Source: Phymorhynchus buccinoides (lineage: Eukaryota > Mollusca > Gastropoda > Neogastropoda > Raphitomidae). Taken from it: a stretch of DNA of 64,000 nucleotides. Position numbers and translations under genes: made by a program. The notes beneath the pieces are model-generated. The model worked only from the letters and a program-made list of their open reading frames with translations. It made no database searches and was not told the DNA's origin. Positions 63,795 to 64,000 of the stretch are shown here, one piece after another. The first letter of the stretch is position 1. Each line of letters opens with the position of its first letter. Location of the stretch: NCBI GenBank assembly GCA_017654935.2, contig CM065686.1:32941363-33005362 (forward strand), given 5' to 3'.

Positions 63795-64000
63795 GATTAT
63801 CGTCAGTCATCAGCATCATCATCAATGTTCATCATCATCATCATTATTATCGTCATTATCATCAATGTTCATTAGTCATCACCATCATCTTCAATGTTCA
63901 TCATCATCATCAGTCATCACCATCATCATCAAGTTCATCATCATCATCATTATTATCATCAATGTTCATCAGTCATCACCATCATCATCAATGTTCATCA
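63795..64000. repeat. (ATC)n-rich minisatellite
   Basis: CATCATCATC and AATGTTCATCATCATC words alternate to the window edge. Confidence 0.9.

Overview
The window is eukaryotic and looks like a mollusc, probably a gastropod. It is intron-rich and full of long dinucleotide microsatellites, miniature inverted-repeat elements (MITEs) and tRNA-derived SINEs. It also carries two receptor genes of the type first described from the snail Lymnaea as GRL101 (LDL-receptor class A, C-type lectin, leucine-rich repeats, rhodopsin-like 7TM). The organism is an inference from gene families; no species marker is visible. Layout, left half (1-36 kb, + strand genes): a 44/45-bp satellite abutting the stub of a LINE; a possible small secreted protein (4.0-4.4 kb); then GRL101-like receptor gene A (exons 6044-15267) and its tandem paralogue B (exons 20257-35358). 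Both genes have five recognisable exons in the same phases, and three of the five have identical lengths (557, 224 and 2043 nt). Each encodes CUB-like domain 1, CUB-like domain 2 plus LDLa, a C-type lectin domain split over two exons, LDLa repeats, and one large exon with LDLa, LRR and 7TM. The first exon(s) with the signal peptide are not securely identified in either copy. Between A and B lies a broken Gypsy/Metaviridae-type LTR element (15.4-18.5 kb). Inside B's second recognised intron lies a Penelope-like element (22.8-27.6 kb) with an intact-looking 726-codon RT plus GIY-YIG frame and about 1-kb inverted terminal arms. Middle (36-44 kb): no convincing gene; A/T-rich DNA with MITEs, foldbacks and tandem repeats. 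Right half (44.4-64 kb, - strand): the 3' part of one multi-exon gene that enters from beyond the right edge. Ten exons, found by splice sites and fully consistent phase, give 1068 codons. They encode a segment resembling the MUN/MHD2 region of Munc13/BAIAP3 proteins, then a clear DEP domain, a 534-codon Ser/Thr/Pro/Gln-rich repetitive exon, and a conserved-looking C-terminal exon ending in Cys-Ala-Val-Leu, a CaaX-like prenylation box. I do not recognise a named protein with this architecture. The introns of this gene hold several TTAA-flanked piggyBac-like MITEs, a 58-bp tandem array, a duplicated fragment of the DEP exon, and a MITE whose end lies five bases from a splice donor. Functionally, the receptors would be cell-surface sensors of a ligand or pattern (CUB, lectin, LDLa, LRR ectodomain) coupling to G proteins. 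The minus-strand gene would act in membrane traffic or signalling if the MUN-like and DEP assignments hold. The most notable signals are the mosaic identity of receptors A and B (gene conversion), the MUN-DEP-CaaX gene, and the Penelope element with hammerhead-like hairpins in its terminal arms.
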